Of a stretch of DNA of 64,000 nt, positions 55,381 through 64,000 are shown one piece after another (the first letter of the stretch is position 1; every line of letters starts with the position of its first letter). The notes under the pieces are model-generated. The model had not been told where the DNA came from, made no database searches, and saw nothing but the letters and a program-made list of their open reading frames with translations. The stretch comes from Acidianus ambivalens. GTDB lineage: Archaea > Thermoproteota > Thermoprotei_A > Sulfolobales > Sulfolobaceae. The DNA is taken from positions 1,174,001 to 1,238,000 of the forward strand of contig NZ_CP045482.1 in assembly GCF_009729015.1 (NCBI RefSeq). The letters run 5' to 3'. Made by a program: the position numbers and the translations under genes.

Positions 55381-56265
55381 ATGGTAGAGATTATAATACC
55401 AGTGGGTCCTAATGACAATCTAGAATGGGTTAAAAGGAGCGTAGAGTCAGCTTTATCTCAGCCCGTAGATAGGGTTGTAATTTATGATAATAGTGAAAGG
55501 GCTGACATAAGTGATTTCTTTAGCAGTTTAAGGGGGAATTTGAAATACATTAGGGATAAAAGAATGAGAAAAGTGAACATGGCTAGGTTAAGGAATAAAT
55601 TGCTTTCATTATCTAGTGAAAAATATATTATAATGTTAGATAGCGATGTAGTAATACCTAAGGACTATTCTAGGAGATTAATTGAAAGGTTGGAGAGTGG
55701 TATAGCGTTTACTTGGATGCATTACGCTTATTCTGAAAGTGAGATAGATAAGCCTTTATCATTAAATGAGCATAATCCTAATTTGGGTTGTGCTGGATTA
55801 AACACTGAGGTTATAAGGAGTATTGGGAATTTTGATGAAAGATATGAAAGGGATGAGGACGTTTGGCTTTACGCTAAGCTAAAGAAATTAGGATATAGAG
55901 TTGAACCCACTGAGGGTAGATGTCTTCACTTAAATAAGGTTCACGCTAGGTTAAACTTCTCTTCCTCCTTAATTGAGGCTAAGCGAAATCTTTGGAGAAG
56001 TAAATACGATATTATGTTAATGATGGACGGTCTTACAGATTTAACATTTCTAACCGGATATTCATATTATGGTAGTTATTATATTTTGGGAATACTCTCA
56101 ATGTTTTTCCATCCGTTAGCGTTAGTTTACATACCTCTTATAAGTTACGGTTTATATTATTATAAGGGAATTAAGAAGTACGTTTTCAATTTAATTCCGG
56201 GACTGGCTTTGGCTTTATCCTTCCCCTACGGTTTAGGGTATAACCTTGTTAAGAAGTTTAAGTAG
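55381..56265 (+). CDS. GT2 family glycosyltransferase with C-terminal membrane helices
   Basis: A 294-residue GT-A enzyme: 'MVEIIIPVGPNDNLEWVKRSVESAL' start, DxD in 'YIIMLDSDVVIPKDYSRR' (about 84-101), acceptor motif 'FDERYERDEDVWLYAKLKKLGYRV' (ED, about 158-181), and two C-terminal hydrophobic segments (about 215-275). ATG 55381 gives the typical N-terminus; ATG 55363 would add six residues. Likely transfers a sugar to a membrane-bound acceptor. Confidence 0.87.
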   Translation: MVEIIIPVGPNDNLEWVKRSVESALSQPVDRVVIYDNSERADISDFFSSLRGNLKYIRDKRMRKVNMARLRNKLLSLSSEKYIIMLDSDVVIPKDYSRRLIERLESGIAFTWMHYAYSESEIDKPLSLNEHNPNLGCAGLNTEVIRSIGNFDERYERDEDVWLYAKLKKLGYRVEPTEGRCLHLNKVHARLNFSSSLIEAKRNLWRSKYDIMLMMDGLTDLTFLTGYSYYGSYYILGILSMFFHPLALVYIPLISYGLYYYKGIKKYVFNLIPGLALALSFPYGLGYNLVKKFK

Positions 56266-56745
56266 TTCTTCCCTCCTTTTATTAAAGGTGATTAGCTTAT
56301 CTTCATCATAAACAATCTTACCATTAACTATAACCTTTTCCACGTATTCTCCAACTGCGTTAATATACTATGTTTGAAAGTATCCTGTCCTTTCTTAAAG
56401 GATATAAAAGGTCTTTTCTGAGCAACACTAAATCTGCAATGTATACCTTTTCTACTCTTCTACCTTTTACTCCAATTAACTTATACCCCTCTCAGTAGCA
56501 GCTTTAATGCTCGTATCCCAATATGAGTGTCTCTGTAGGAGTACCGCGTTCTTCATTTTCCTAAACATGTCTAAGGAATTGTTGCTAGCTGGACCTATTG
56601 TTACGTTTAGTCTCTTTCTAACATCTCTCTAAAGGGAAAGAAGCCAGCTGTGGCCAATTTCATGTTTGAAGTTGGACAGTGTGTTGCATGATTTACGTAA
56701 TTTATTTCCCAACTGGCTATCCAGCCTAAATGTACTAGTTGGATA
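56266..56745 (-). pseudogene. Decayed amidohydrolase (chlorohydrolase/MTA-SAH deaminase type), C-terminal half
   Basis: Minus-strand frames read, in family order: 'LVHLGWIASWEI', 'NHATHCPTSNMKLATAGFFPF' (metal-site HCPTSN), 'LNVTIGPASNNSLDMFRKMKNAVLLQ' in part, 'GYKLIGVKGRRVEKVYIADLVLL' and the closing 'VGEYVEKVIVNGKIVYD'. Stops and frameshifts break it several times. The preceding part of the protein is found on the opposite strand next door. Confidence 0.75.
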
Positions 56746-56955
56746 ACCTATTTAAACCTATAGTAAATGTTCATAACATTTACGCAACTTCAATAAGTAC
56801 TTTAAAGTTGGCTAGACAATTGTCTGAGGAACAAAATACATGGGTTCACATTCATGTATCTGAAACCAGAAGGGAGATTTAAGAGATAAAGAGAAAATAT
56901 GGTAAATTCCTAGTAGAGTTACTGCACGAATTTAACTTGACAAAAAATTCCCACC
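56746..56955 (+). pseudogene. Inverted middle segment of the same amidohydrolase
   Basis: The plus strand encodes 'NVHNIYATSISTLKLARQL', 'TWVHIHVSETRREI', a stop, 'EIKRKYGKFLVELLHEFNL'. This is the amidohydrolase segment that normally comes directly before the 'LVHLGW...HCPTSN' part now on the minus strand. Flipping about 200 bases here restores a collinear protein, so the relic contains an internal inversion. Confidence 0.65.
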
Positions 56956-57029
56956 CTTAATCGTCTTTGCCTCATATCTATCTCATAAGGCTCGAATAGA
57001 CTATCTAAAAATGTATAACCAAGTATATT

Positions 57030-57500
57030 CTAACACTTGCAAGGATAGAGCGTGGAAAGTTTCTTGAAAGAAGTATTCAATTATCTCATAAAGTAGGCAT
57101 ATCTGCTGTTATAGTAGGATATTTAAGTGATACTAAATATTATAAAGAGAGTTAATTTCACTGAAATCTAAATTGAATGCTAATATTAGTTTTGTTCTAA
57201 ACGCTAGTAAAGAAGAATTGATACAAGTTATGAAAGATGCATATTGTTATTTTCACACTACTCAAGGTGAGCAGTTCGGAATTCCTTAGTAGAATCTATG
57301 GCAGCAGGATTAGTTCTAGTAGTTCCTAAAGAAAGTGGAGCAGCAGAAATAATACCAGAGTTTACTTATTCTACTCTAGGAGAGGCAGAAAGTAAAGTGA
57401 AAGAAGCCTATATAAAACATTCCTCTAAGAGTTATGAAATGAAAGAATAGCCTCTAAATTCTCTAAAGCTAGATTTAAGGAAGAATTTTGGTAATATATT
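57030..57500 (+). pseudogene. Decayed GT4 glycosyltransferase, C-terminal domain
   Basis: Broken plus-strand frames spell the donor domain of a GT4: 'ARIERGKFLERSIQLSHKVGISAVIVGYL' in part, 'LNANISFVLNASKEELIQVM', 'AYCYFHTTQGEQFGI', a frameshift, then 'LVESMAAGLVLVVPKESGAAEIIPEFTYSTL' in part. It parallels the intact enzyme at 54294-55361 ('VYFHPTIGEHFGIPVVEAMSAG'), so it is a worn duplicate. The N-terminal domain is missing. Confidence 0.72.
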
Positions 57501-57540
57501 ATAAATATCTATAATAACAACAAAAAATGATCCGAGAATC

Positions 57541-58773
57541 TTAGCTTGCATATTTCATAATAACGTCTCTAACAGAATTTGCTACATTATCCCAACTAGA
57601 ATGTAATTTAAGAAAATCTAAAAGTTTAGGTTCGTTAATTATTTCGTCCATGTCTTTTTCGTTTAAAGAAAGAATTTCATACGCTTTTCTACTCATGTCT
57701 TCCTGGTCAAACTCTTCAACTATTTTAACTGCCTTTAGTCCATAGTATACACTTCTTATTGCAGGTATTCCATACGCAACTACTGGGGTACCTAACGCTA
57801 GAGCCTCTAATACTACTAAAGAAAATCCATCTATATGCGTGGGATAAATAAAAAGTTTAGCTCTAGAAACTACATCATACAGCTTTTCCCTTGGTACAAA
57901 GCCTAGATATTCAACATTTAATCCATATTTTTTGACTTTTTTCCAAAATAGTTTCTCATTATATTTATCAAAAAATCTTCCCATAAGAACTAGTTTAACT
58001 CTTTTAGATAGTTTTGCTTGAATTCTTTTTAATATGTCTGGAATTTCGTGAATTCCTTTATCTTGATTCAATCTGCTCCAAAAAACTACATAATCTTCCT
58101 TTCCTCTATTTCTATATTTAAGAAGCTCAGGATCAAAAGCATTACCAGGGAAAAGTACTTCTCCTGTAATTCCACTTTCTTCTAAAGGCCCTTTGCTAAC
58201 TGCTGCTATAAAACTTGGCTTATATTTCTTGAGTAGTCTCTTATATTTGGGTTTAGAATATAATTCATTATATAGGAATCTAGTATAAAATCCTTTTCCA
58301 GTATATGGATTGAATTTATAAAACTTTACTAACCTCCTTAGGTATTTTATCGAATTATTATAAAATAAAGGTAAATGTAGAGTTAATCCAAATTTAGTTG
58401 ACTTGCCTAAATAAAATATATCGAATGAAGTGTGATCAGGCTCATATAGAAAATCTACATCAACTGAGTATCTTTTAGATACTTCCTTTGCAATTTTATC
58501 TGAAAGTAAGAATCTTTTAATTCCTCTAATTCTAAACTTATTTTGCTCCTCCAGAATTGAGTAAAATTCTGGTGTAATTTTTATTCCTTCTCTTTCAACT
58601 TCTTTAGCTTTCTCAATTAAAACTTCTTTATCCCAAATAAATACAGGACTTGAAGGATAATAAACTATTTTAAAGTATTTAGTTAATCTCTTAACTACTT
58701 CGTATGCATGTTCTGCCCCTCCACCAGCAAATTTAGGTGATAAGAAATTATTGTAAACTATTCCTAGCTTCAT
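57541..58773 (-). CDS. GT4/GT1 family glycosyltransferase
   Basis: A 410-residue GT-B enzyme. N-terminal 'GIVYNNFLSPKFAGGGAEHAYEVVKRL' in part, donor site 'YVVFWSRLNQDKGIHEIPDIL' (about 232-252) and 'VEYLGFVPREKLYDVVSRAKLFIYPTHIDGFSLVVLEALALGTPVVAY' in part with E-x7-E (about 318-326). Paralogue of the enzyme at 49174-50439. Probably acts on cell-surface glycans or lipids; the acceptor is unknown. Confidence 0.9.
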   Translation of the reverse strand: MKLGIVYNNFLSPKFAGGGAEHAYEVVKRLTKYFKIVYYPSSPVFIWDKEVLIEKAKEVEREGIKITPEFYSILEEQNKFRIRGIKRFLLSDKIAKEVSKRYSVDVDFLYEPDHTSFDIFYLGKSTKFGLTLHLPLFYNNSIKYLRRLVKFYKFNPYTGKGFYTRFLYNELYSKPKYKRLLKKYKPSFIAAVSKGPLEESGITGEVLFPGNAFDPELLKYRNRGKEDYVVFWSRLNQDKGIHEIPDILKRIQAKLSKRVKLVLMGRFFDKYNEKLFWKKVKKYGLNVEYLGFVPREKLYDVVSRAKLFIYPTHIDGFSLVVLEALALGTPVVAYGIPAIRSVYYGLKAVKIVEEFDQEDMSRKAYEILSLNEKDMDEIINEPKLLDFLKLHSSWDNVANSVRDVIMKYAS

Positions 58774-59099
58774 ATTTGAGAGTTATGATTTCTTAATAAA
58801 TTAAAATTCTCTGCTATAGCAATATAGGCTGTGTTCAAGTATTTTTATATAAAAATTTTTGTATGATGAGGTTATAATATTAGGTGATTAAGATGAGTAG
58901 TAAGTTATAACGCTCATTATCCTTTCGTTTTTTAAGTATTTCTCCTAGCTTTTATTATATTAATTGTCGGGGCCTTAATAGGTTATTACTTTGGTCTGAG
59001 GAATGTTGAGGTATTATTTAATGTGTTTAAAAGTTTTTGTCCAATTGAGGCCGAATTCTTTTTCACATAAATCTTTTTACGTAGTTTATAACCAACTTT
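58774..59099 (+). other. Gene-free stretch with a broken short membrane-protein frame
   Basis: After a TATA-rich segment (58840-58870) the plus strand reads MSSKL, a frameshift, 'YNAHYPFVF', a stop, then 'VFLLAFIILIIVGALIGYYFGL' in part (one hydrophobic helix) and 'RNVEVLFNVFKS' up to a stop near 59068. It looks like the remnant of a small membrane protein. I cannot name it. Confidence 0.35.
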
Positions 59100-59210
59100 T
59101 CTTGATTATTGACTACACGTCAATGAAGGCAGAAGGACGGAGAGATAGTGGAGATATGAACCCCGAACCGTTGAGGTTCCACTGGCTGAGAGTTAGTTCA
59201 TACGTTCTAT
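59100..59210 (+). mobile_element. Relic of an IS200/IS605-type right end
   Basis: The stretch at about 59155-59180 contains CCCGAACCGTTGAGG, nearly identical to CCCGAACCGATGAGG at the 3' end of the intact tnpB (60692-60706), followed in both by GCTG. This is a right-end fragment of a related element whose tnpB body has been lost. Confidence 0.55.
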
Positions 59211-59480
59211 CATGAGTGAAATGAAAGTTTAGGTAAAAAAGGATGGTTGGTATTTTCTCATGGCATAACTTCTCCAATTCTGCCACTTCTCTTAAGGAAT
59301 CATGAACTCTTGGGACTGATCTATGGAAACACCACTATACTCGTGAGCAGTTAGGGAGAACATTAATAAAAAACTCAAGTAATACTATCGATGTTTAGAA
59401 TTAAAAATAGTTAATAGTTACGTGTATCTGTTACAGTCTTCTTCCTTATCTCTCAGTCTTTACAGAGAAGGGGGTTAAGG
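59211..59480. other. Gene-free stretch between IS relic and intact IS element
   Basis: I see only short frames (for example plus-strand 'FSHGITSPILPLLLRNHELLGL' around 59250-59330) with no recognised family. It may hold further IS debris. Confidence 0.4.
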
Positions 59481-59517
59481 GGGCAGAAAGCCTCACCAGC
59501 GGGGATGGATAGCCCCT

Positions 59518-59530
59518 TATATTTAAATAA
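59518..59530 (+). promoter_or_regulatory. TATA box of tnpB
   Basis: TTATATTTAAATA is centred about 28 bases before the ATG at 59553, so tnpB brings its own promoter. Confidence 0.55.
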
Positions 59531-59552
59531 TTCTTTTTCTTAAATTCCATTA

Positions 59553-60730
<1,178 letters not shown>

Positions 60731-61212
60731 GTCAGTCTGTTGAGTGGTAAAATTTTGGTAAATCTGTTATGCCTTTTAGAAGGTATAGATTTTATTCTTA
60801 AAGGGTTGCGGTTAGAGGTAGTGATTAAAGCGCTCACTACAAAGGCCTTGGTATAATATACTCACAGCTTTGATGTAAATAATGAATCGATAAGAGGAAC
60901 GCAGTAGAACAAATTTTCAGATTAAAGTTGAGATTTGTAATATTAATAAGCACTTTACACAATGCTGATAAGGCTTCAATATCTGATGCAGATAAAAGCG
61001 TTCTTCATCTTATTTAACCTATTACAATAAGGCAAATGATAACGCTGTGCGTACTCGCGATACAATAATTTTTAAATTCTAAATATTAACTAGGTTTATT
61101 ACTAAAAATTATTAATTAGGCCAAATATTTTAAAAATTATAAATAAATCTTTTATTATAATTGTTTAGATTATATACTATAAAAATAATTGGATTGTTTT
61201 AGATTATTAAGA
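60731..61212. other. Gene-free stretch with a possible transposase tail relic
   Basis: The only readable piece is a plus-strand frame at about 60888-61016, 'KRNAVEQIFRLKLRFVILI' and on to a stop; RNAVEQIF is reminiscent of the C-terminal DDE region of IS5-like transposases, but the remainder does not fit. The last 150 bases are very AT-rich. No RNA gene seen. Confidence 0.3.
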
Positions 61213-62214
61213 TCAAATTGAATAATTATGTAATAATGCTTCCAATGTTCTTCTTTGTTTTTCATATGTTTTTTTAATAAATCTAAGTCTAAGGTTAAAA
61301 GGTAATAGAGATGCAAAAACTAATCCCTTATGAGATCCTATATGTGAATTCTTTAATACTCTTAAATAATCAGAGATCGTAGCTTTACATTCGGTCATTG
61401 GCTTCTTTGAAATAAACTTATGTCTAACTTTAGACAAAGATACTTCATATTTATAAACCGATTTTATTTCATCATCTAGCATCGAATATACAGTTAGATG
61501 GTCTAAACAATAGTAATATGACCTATAAAACGAGTTTTTTATGAAATTTTCTAGTGAATCAAATGTTCTCATAGAAGATGAGTAAGATAACCTATATAAT
61601 GTAAGATTCTTATTATCATAGTATATTGGATTTTTGTGCGTAAATCCAATGGTAGAGTAAAGGAAATCAACAGCTCTCGTCATTTTGTATAAATATTCTA
61701 TCTTATTTAGCAATAATTCCTTCAGTATTGAAAATGTAGAGCTACTATGATATCCAAATTTATTACGTTTAAACATTCTCACGTAATTTTCTCCATCTTT
61801 TTTTGTTACAAGCAAAGGGTCTATTTTTTCTTCAAAATCTTTTTTGTAAATAATTTTTCCATTAAAGAAATATCTTATTCTATCTCTATATACGCTGAGA
61901 TTTTTATCCTTAAAGTTCTCGTAAACCTCTTCTAACTTATTTTTTTCAAACATATCATCATCATCAAGAAAAGATATTATTTTGCCTTCTGCAATCTTAA
62001 TTCCGTCTAATACTTGTCTTCCAGAATAGAATTCGTTACTATAAACAAATTTTATTCTCTCTTTTTTGCAAAATTCCTCCGCATCTCTAAAATTGGAAAC
62101 AAAAATTATTTCATATTTATCATTAGGTAACGTTTGATTAAGTACGCTCTTTATCGCATCCATATAGAAATCTTTTCTATTATAGGCAGTAATTATTACA
62201 GAAATTTCTACCAT
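61213..62214 (-). CDS. GT2 family glycosyltransferase
   Basis: A roughly 333-residue GT-A enzyme starting 'MVEISVIITAYNRKDFYMDAI' (ATG 62214; the open frame begins at 62238). The nucleotide-binding motif 'IISFLDDDDMFEKNKLEEVY' (about 82-101) supplies the DxD. The C-terminal half is helical and basic, without a membrane helix. A decayed paralogue of this half lies at 52926-53400. Substrate unknown. Confidence 0.87.
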   Translation of the reverse strand: MVEISVIITAYNRKDFYMDAIKSVLNQTLPNDKYEIIFVSNFRDAEEFCKKERIKFVYSNEFYSGRQVLDGIKIAEGKIISFLDDDDMFEKNKLEEVYENFKDKNLSVYRDRIRYFFNGKIIYKKDFEEKIDPLLVTKKDGENYVRMFKRNKFGYHSSSTFSILKELLLNKIEYLYKMTRAVDFLYSTIGFTHKNPIYYDNKNLTLYRLSYSSSMRTFDSLENFIKNSFYRSYYYCLDHLTVYSMLDDEIKSVYKYEVSLSKVRHKFISKKPMTECKATISDYLRVLKNSHIGSHKGLVFASLLPFNLRLRFIKKTYEKQRRTLEALLHNYSI

Positions 62215-62332
62215 TATTACCCTTAACTCACTTAGCAAGAGCTTATCTTAAAAACATTCGCTTTACTAAGATCTTATTAGATACGCTTTTTCTCTTAGGC
62301 TTATTATTAATTAAACTCTGATATCTTCATAT

Positions 62333-63406
62333 ATGAAACTTAGTGATAGCTATAGATTATTAAATAAATTGCTTAATTCCATTAATCTTTTTACTACTGG
62401 ATCTACATTATATGCTATGCAAGAAGAAATATATGATGTAGTAATTGTAGGGGCAGGAATTGCAGGGTTAAGCGCAGCCTTATATACTTCAAGGCAAAGG
62501 ATGTCAACTTTAGTAGTTTCAAAAGATCTTGGTGGTCAGTTAAATTTAACACAATTAATAGAAAATTATCCTGCTATAAGTGCAGATACCGGTTTAGGCT
62601 TAGCATCAAAAGTAGAAGCACAAGCTAAGAAGTTTGGTGCTAAGTTTATCTATGGAGAAGAAATAAACGGATTAAGGAAAGAAGGTGACATTTTCATACT
62701 AAAAGGACTAAAAGGAGAATACAAAGCAAGGACAGTAATTTTAGCATTTGGTAAGTCTCCAAGAGAATTAAAAGTTCCTGGAGAAAACGAATTAAAAGGT
62801 AAAGGAGTTTCTTATTGTGCTATATGTGATGCGGCATTTTTTAAAGACGTACCTGCAGCTGTTGTGGGTGAAGGAGATCCAGGGCTAGATGCTGTAGAGC
62901 TACTTGGTAAATACGCTAAACCCACTTACTATATCTCTAGGAGTTTTCAATTGGCAGGAGAACCAGATCTTGTAAATTCTGTTTTATCTAACAAGAACAT
63001 TCAACTTTTCTTAGGATATAGAGTCTTAGAAATTAAAGGTAATTCTAAAGTTCAAGGAATAGTTATTGAGAATTTAAAAACTAAGGAAGTTAAAGAGTTA
63101 CAAGTAGAAGGAGTAATAATTGAAATGGGATATGTGTTAAATACCGATTTTCTGAAAGGTTTAATTAAATTAAATGATAAAGGAGAAATTATAGTTGATG
63201 ATCTAGCTAGAACATCAATGGAAGGAGTCTTTGCTGCAGGTGATATAACTCAAGTGCCTTATAAACAAGCAGTAATAGCAGCAGCCGATGGAGTTAAAGC
63301 TGCCTTATCTGCTTATAACTATTTAAGGAGTAAGCAAGGTTTACCCCCTGTAAATGTAGATTGGAAAGCTGAGAAGAAGAAGACTGTTGTGTCATTTAGA
63401 TTATGA
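62333..63406 (+). CDS. trxB: Thioredoxin reductase-like FAD protein
   Basis: A 357-residue flavoprotein of the TrxB family. FAD motif 'VVIVGAGIAGLSAALYTSRQ' (in part), 'LGGQL' and 'IENYPA', redox-active 'CAICDAAFF' (about 156-164), and 'GVFAAGDITQVPYKQAVIAA' in part. The NAD(P)H site reads 'AVVGEGDPGLDAVELL' instead of GGGxSA, so cofactor preference may differ. The first ATG (62333) adds a 28-residue extension and is supported by TATA-like ATTAATTAAAC about 23 bases upstream; ATG 62417 (MQEEIYD) would give the usual N-terminus. Confidence 0.87.
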   Translation: MKLSDSYRLLNKLLNSINLFTTGSTLYAMQEEIYDVVIVGAGIAGLSAALYTSRQRMSTLVVSKDLGGQLNLTQLIENYPAISADTGLGLASKVEAQAKKFGAKFIYGEEINGLRKEGDIFILKGLKGEYKARTVILAFGKSPRELKVPGENELKGKGVSYCAICDAAFFKDVPAAVVGEGDPGLDAVELLGKYAKPTYYISRSFQLAGEPDLVNSVLSNKNIQLFLGYRVLEIKGNSKVQGIVIENLKTKEVKELQVEGVIIEMGYVLNTDFLKGLIKLNDKGEIIVDDLARTSMEGVFAAGDITQVPYKQAVIAAADGVKAALSAYNYLRSKQGLPPVNVDWKAEKKKTVVSFRL

Positions 63407-63452
63407 ATTTTAAATAAAAATAAGTCAATTTTCTTAACTAAGATAGAGGTGA

Positions 63453-63468
63453 CTTTATAAAAAATATA
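63453..63468 (+). promoter_or_regulatory. TATA region of the TauE/SafE gene
   Basis: CTTTATAAAAAATATA lies about 25-38 bases before ATG 63492, consistent with a separate promoter for this gene. Confidence 0.5.
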
Positions 63469-63491
63469 GCAAATATTCCCGTAGTGATATA

Positions 63492-64000
63492 ATGTTAACG
63501 GGTATACCACTTTTTTTATCAGTACTTTTTTCCTCACTTTTAGCGGGCTATTTAGGATCCTTAACTGGACTCGGAGGAGGAACGATTTTAGTACCTATAC
63601 TAACTTTATATGATGGAATACCAATAGAATACGCCACTGGTGCTAGTTTAATTTCTACTATTGCAACATCTAGCGGTGCAGCAAGCGCCTATTTAAAGGA
63701 TAAGATAATTAATTTAAAAATAGGCACATCTTTACAAGTAGCAACAACTTCTGGTGCAATAGCGGGATCATTAACCGTAACTTATATTTATTCTCACCAC
63801 TTGGAGCCAATAATATATGTAGTATTTGGAATAGTTCTCTTAGGTTCTGTATATCCTACGATTAAAAGGGGCAAATTTGAAATACCTAAGAATTCAGACC
63901 CAGATTGGTCAACTAAATTCTTCCAAATGCATGGAGAATACTACGATATGGCATTACAAAAGAAAGTTGAATATTGGGGCGTTAGATGGGTTCAAGGTGC
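63492..64000 (+). CDS. TauE/SafE family sulfite/sulfonate exporter (partial, runs off the window)
   Basis: The 169 visible codons form the N-terminal part of a TauE/SafE (DUF81) permease: 'LFSSLLAGYLGSLTGLGGGTILVPIL' in part (first helix plus conserved G-x-G-G-G), 'YATGASLISTIATSSGAASAYL' and a further helix 'PIIYVVFGIVLLGSVYP'. These proteins export sulfite or organosulfur anions, plausible in a sulfur oxidiser. A hydrophilic loop follows near residues 130-169, where the window ends. Confidence 0.85.
   Translation, partial: MLTGIPLFLSVLFSSLLAGYLGSLTGLGGGTILVPILTLYDGIPIEYATGASLISTIATSSGAASAYLKDKIINLKIGTSLQVATTSGAIAGSLTVTYIYSHHLEPIIYVVFGIVLLGSVYPTIKRGKFEIPKNSDPDWSTKFFQMHGEYYDMALQKKVEYWGVRWVQG

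Noticed and set aside
60888..61016. Calling a DDE transposase from KRNAVEQIF
   Set aside because: Only about nine residues resemble an IS5-type C-terminus and the rest does not fit, so it is mentioned only as a possible relic.

Overview
The window is chromosomal DNA of a thermoacidophilic crenarchaeon of the order Sulfolobales. Base composition is AT-rich (roughly one third G+C by eye). TATA boxes sit about 24-28 bases before start codons, which fits mostly leaderless transcripts. Several gene sets are typical of the order: the SegAB partition pair, a tricorn-factor-type M1 aminopeptidase, TreT, a heme-copper oxidase subunit I, an ESCRT-free HerA/NurA set and many archaeal C/D box sRNAs. An Acidianus-like genome is my best guess, but nothing here fixes the genus.

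Layout. 0-8.2 kb: a DUF2203 protein, a Met/His-rich membrane ferredoxin protein, a degenerate SMC-like ATPase, an M1 aminopeptidase, and a radical-SAM/SPASM enzyme coupled to a membrane protein with a split PLD-like domain. 8.2-14.5 kb: a glycosyltransferase, TenA, an SDR, a YyaL-type thioredoxin-domain protein and a secreted protein. 14.6-23.6 kb: a C/D box sRNA, a split ArcS/TgtA2-like pair, then a tightly overlapping four-gene cassette (HerA-like ATPase, 1011-residue P-loop ATPase, coiled-coil protein, NurA-like nuclease) and an RNA m5C methyltransferase. This cassette is the strongest candidate for an undescribed system: the usual Mre11-Rad50 partners are replaced by two proteins I cannot name. 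23.6-34 kb: trehalose synthesis (TreT plus DUF5752), NifX-like and SelW-like proteins, a lone oxidase subunit I, enoyl-CoA hydratase, an ABC-2 exporter, a cobalamin-type trio (AIR-synthase-like, CobY, DUF1614), ThiN and PadR. 34-41 kb: an SQR-like flavoprotein, SegB-SegA surrounded by CTAGA/GAGTC motifs resembling SegB sites, a ferritin-VIT1 fusion, a nitrilase, a four-CBS protein with an HPF-like tail, and an HDAC-like deacetylase. 41-53 kb: PurT, two PD-(D/E)XK-like proteins around a dolichol-kinase-like protein, MoaB, an FAD/Fe-S protein, glycosyltransferase and DUF1998 helicase.

From about 49 to 62.3 kb lies a glycosyltransferase island in decay. Five intact glycosyltransferases are mixed with broken ones, an amidohydrolase remnant carrying an internal inversion, a glutamate-synthase-domain pseudogene, a TnpB transposon with a hairpin-rich 3' end and a relic of a related element. 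The window ends in a thioredoxin reductase and a partial TauE/SafE permease.

Three to four convincing C/D box methylation-guide sRNAs were found by reading boxes and spacing directly; one carries an 11-nt guide that matches a conserved 16S rRNA segment as I remember it. No tRNA, rRNA or CRISPR array was seen.
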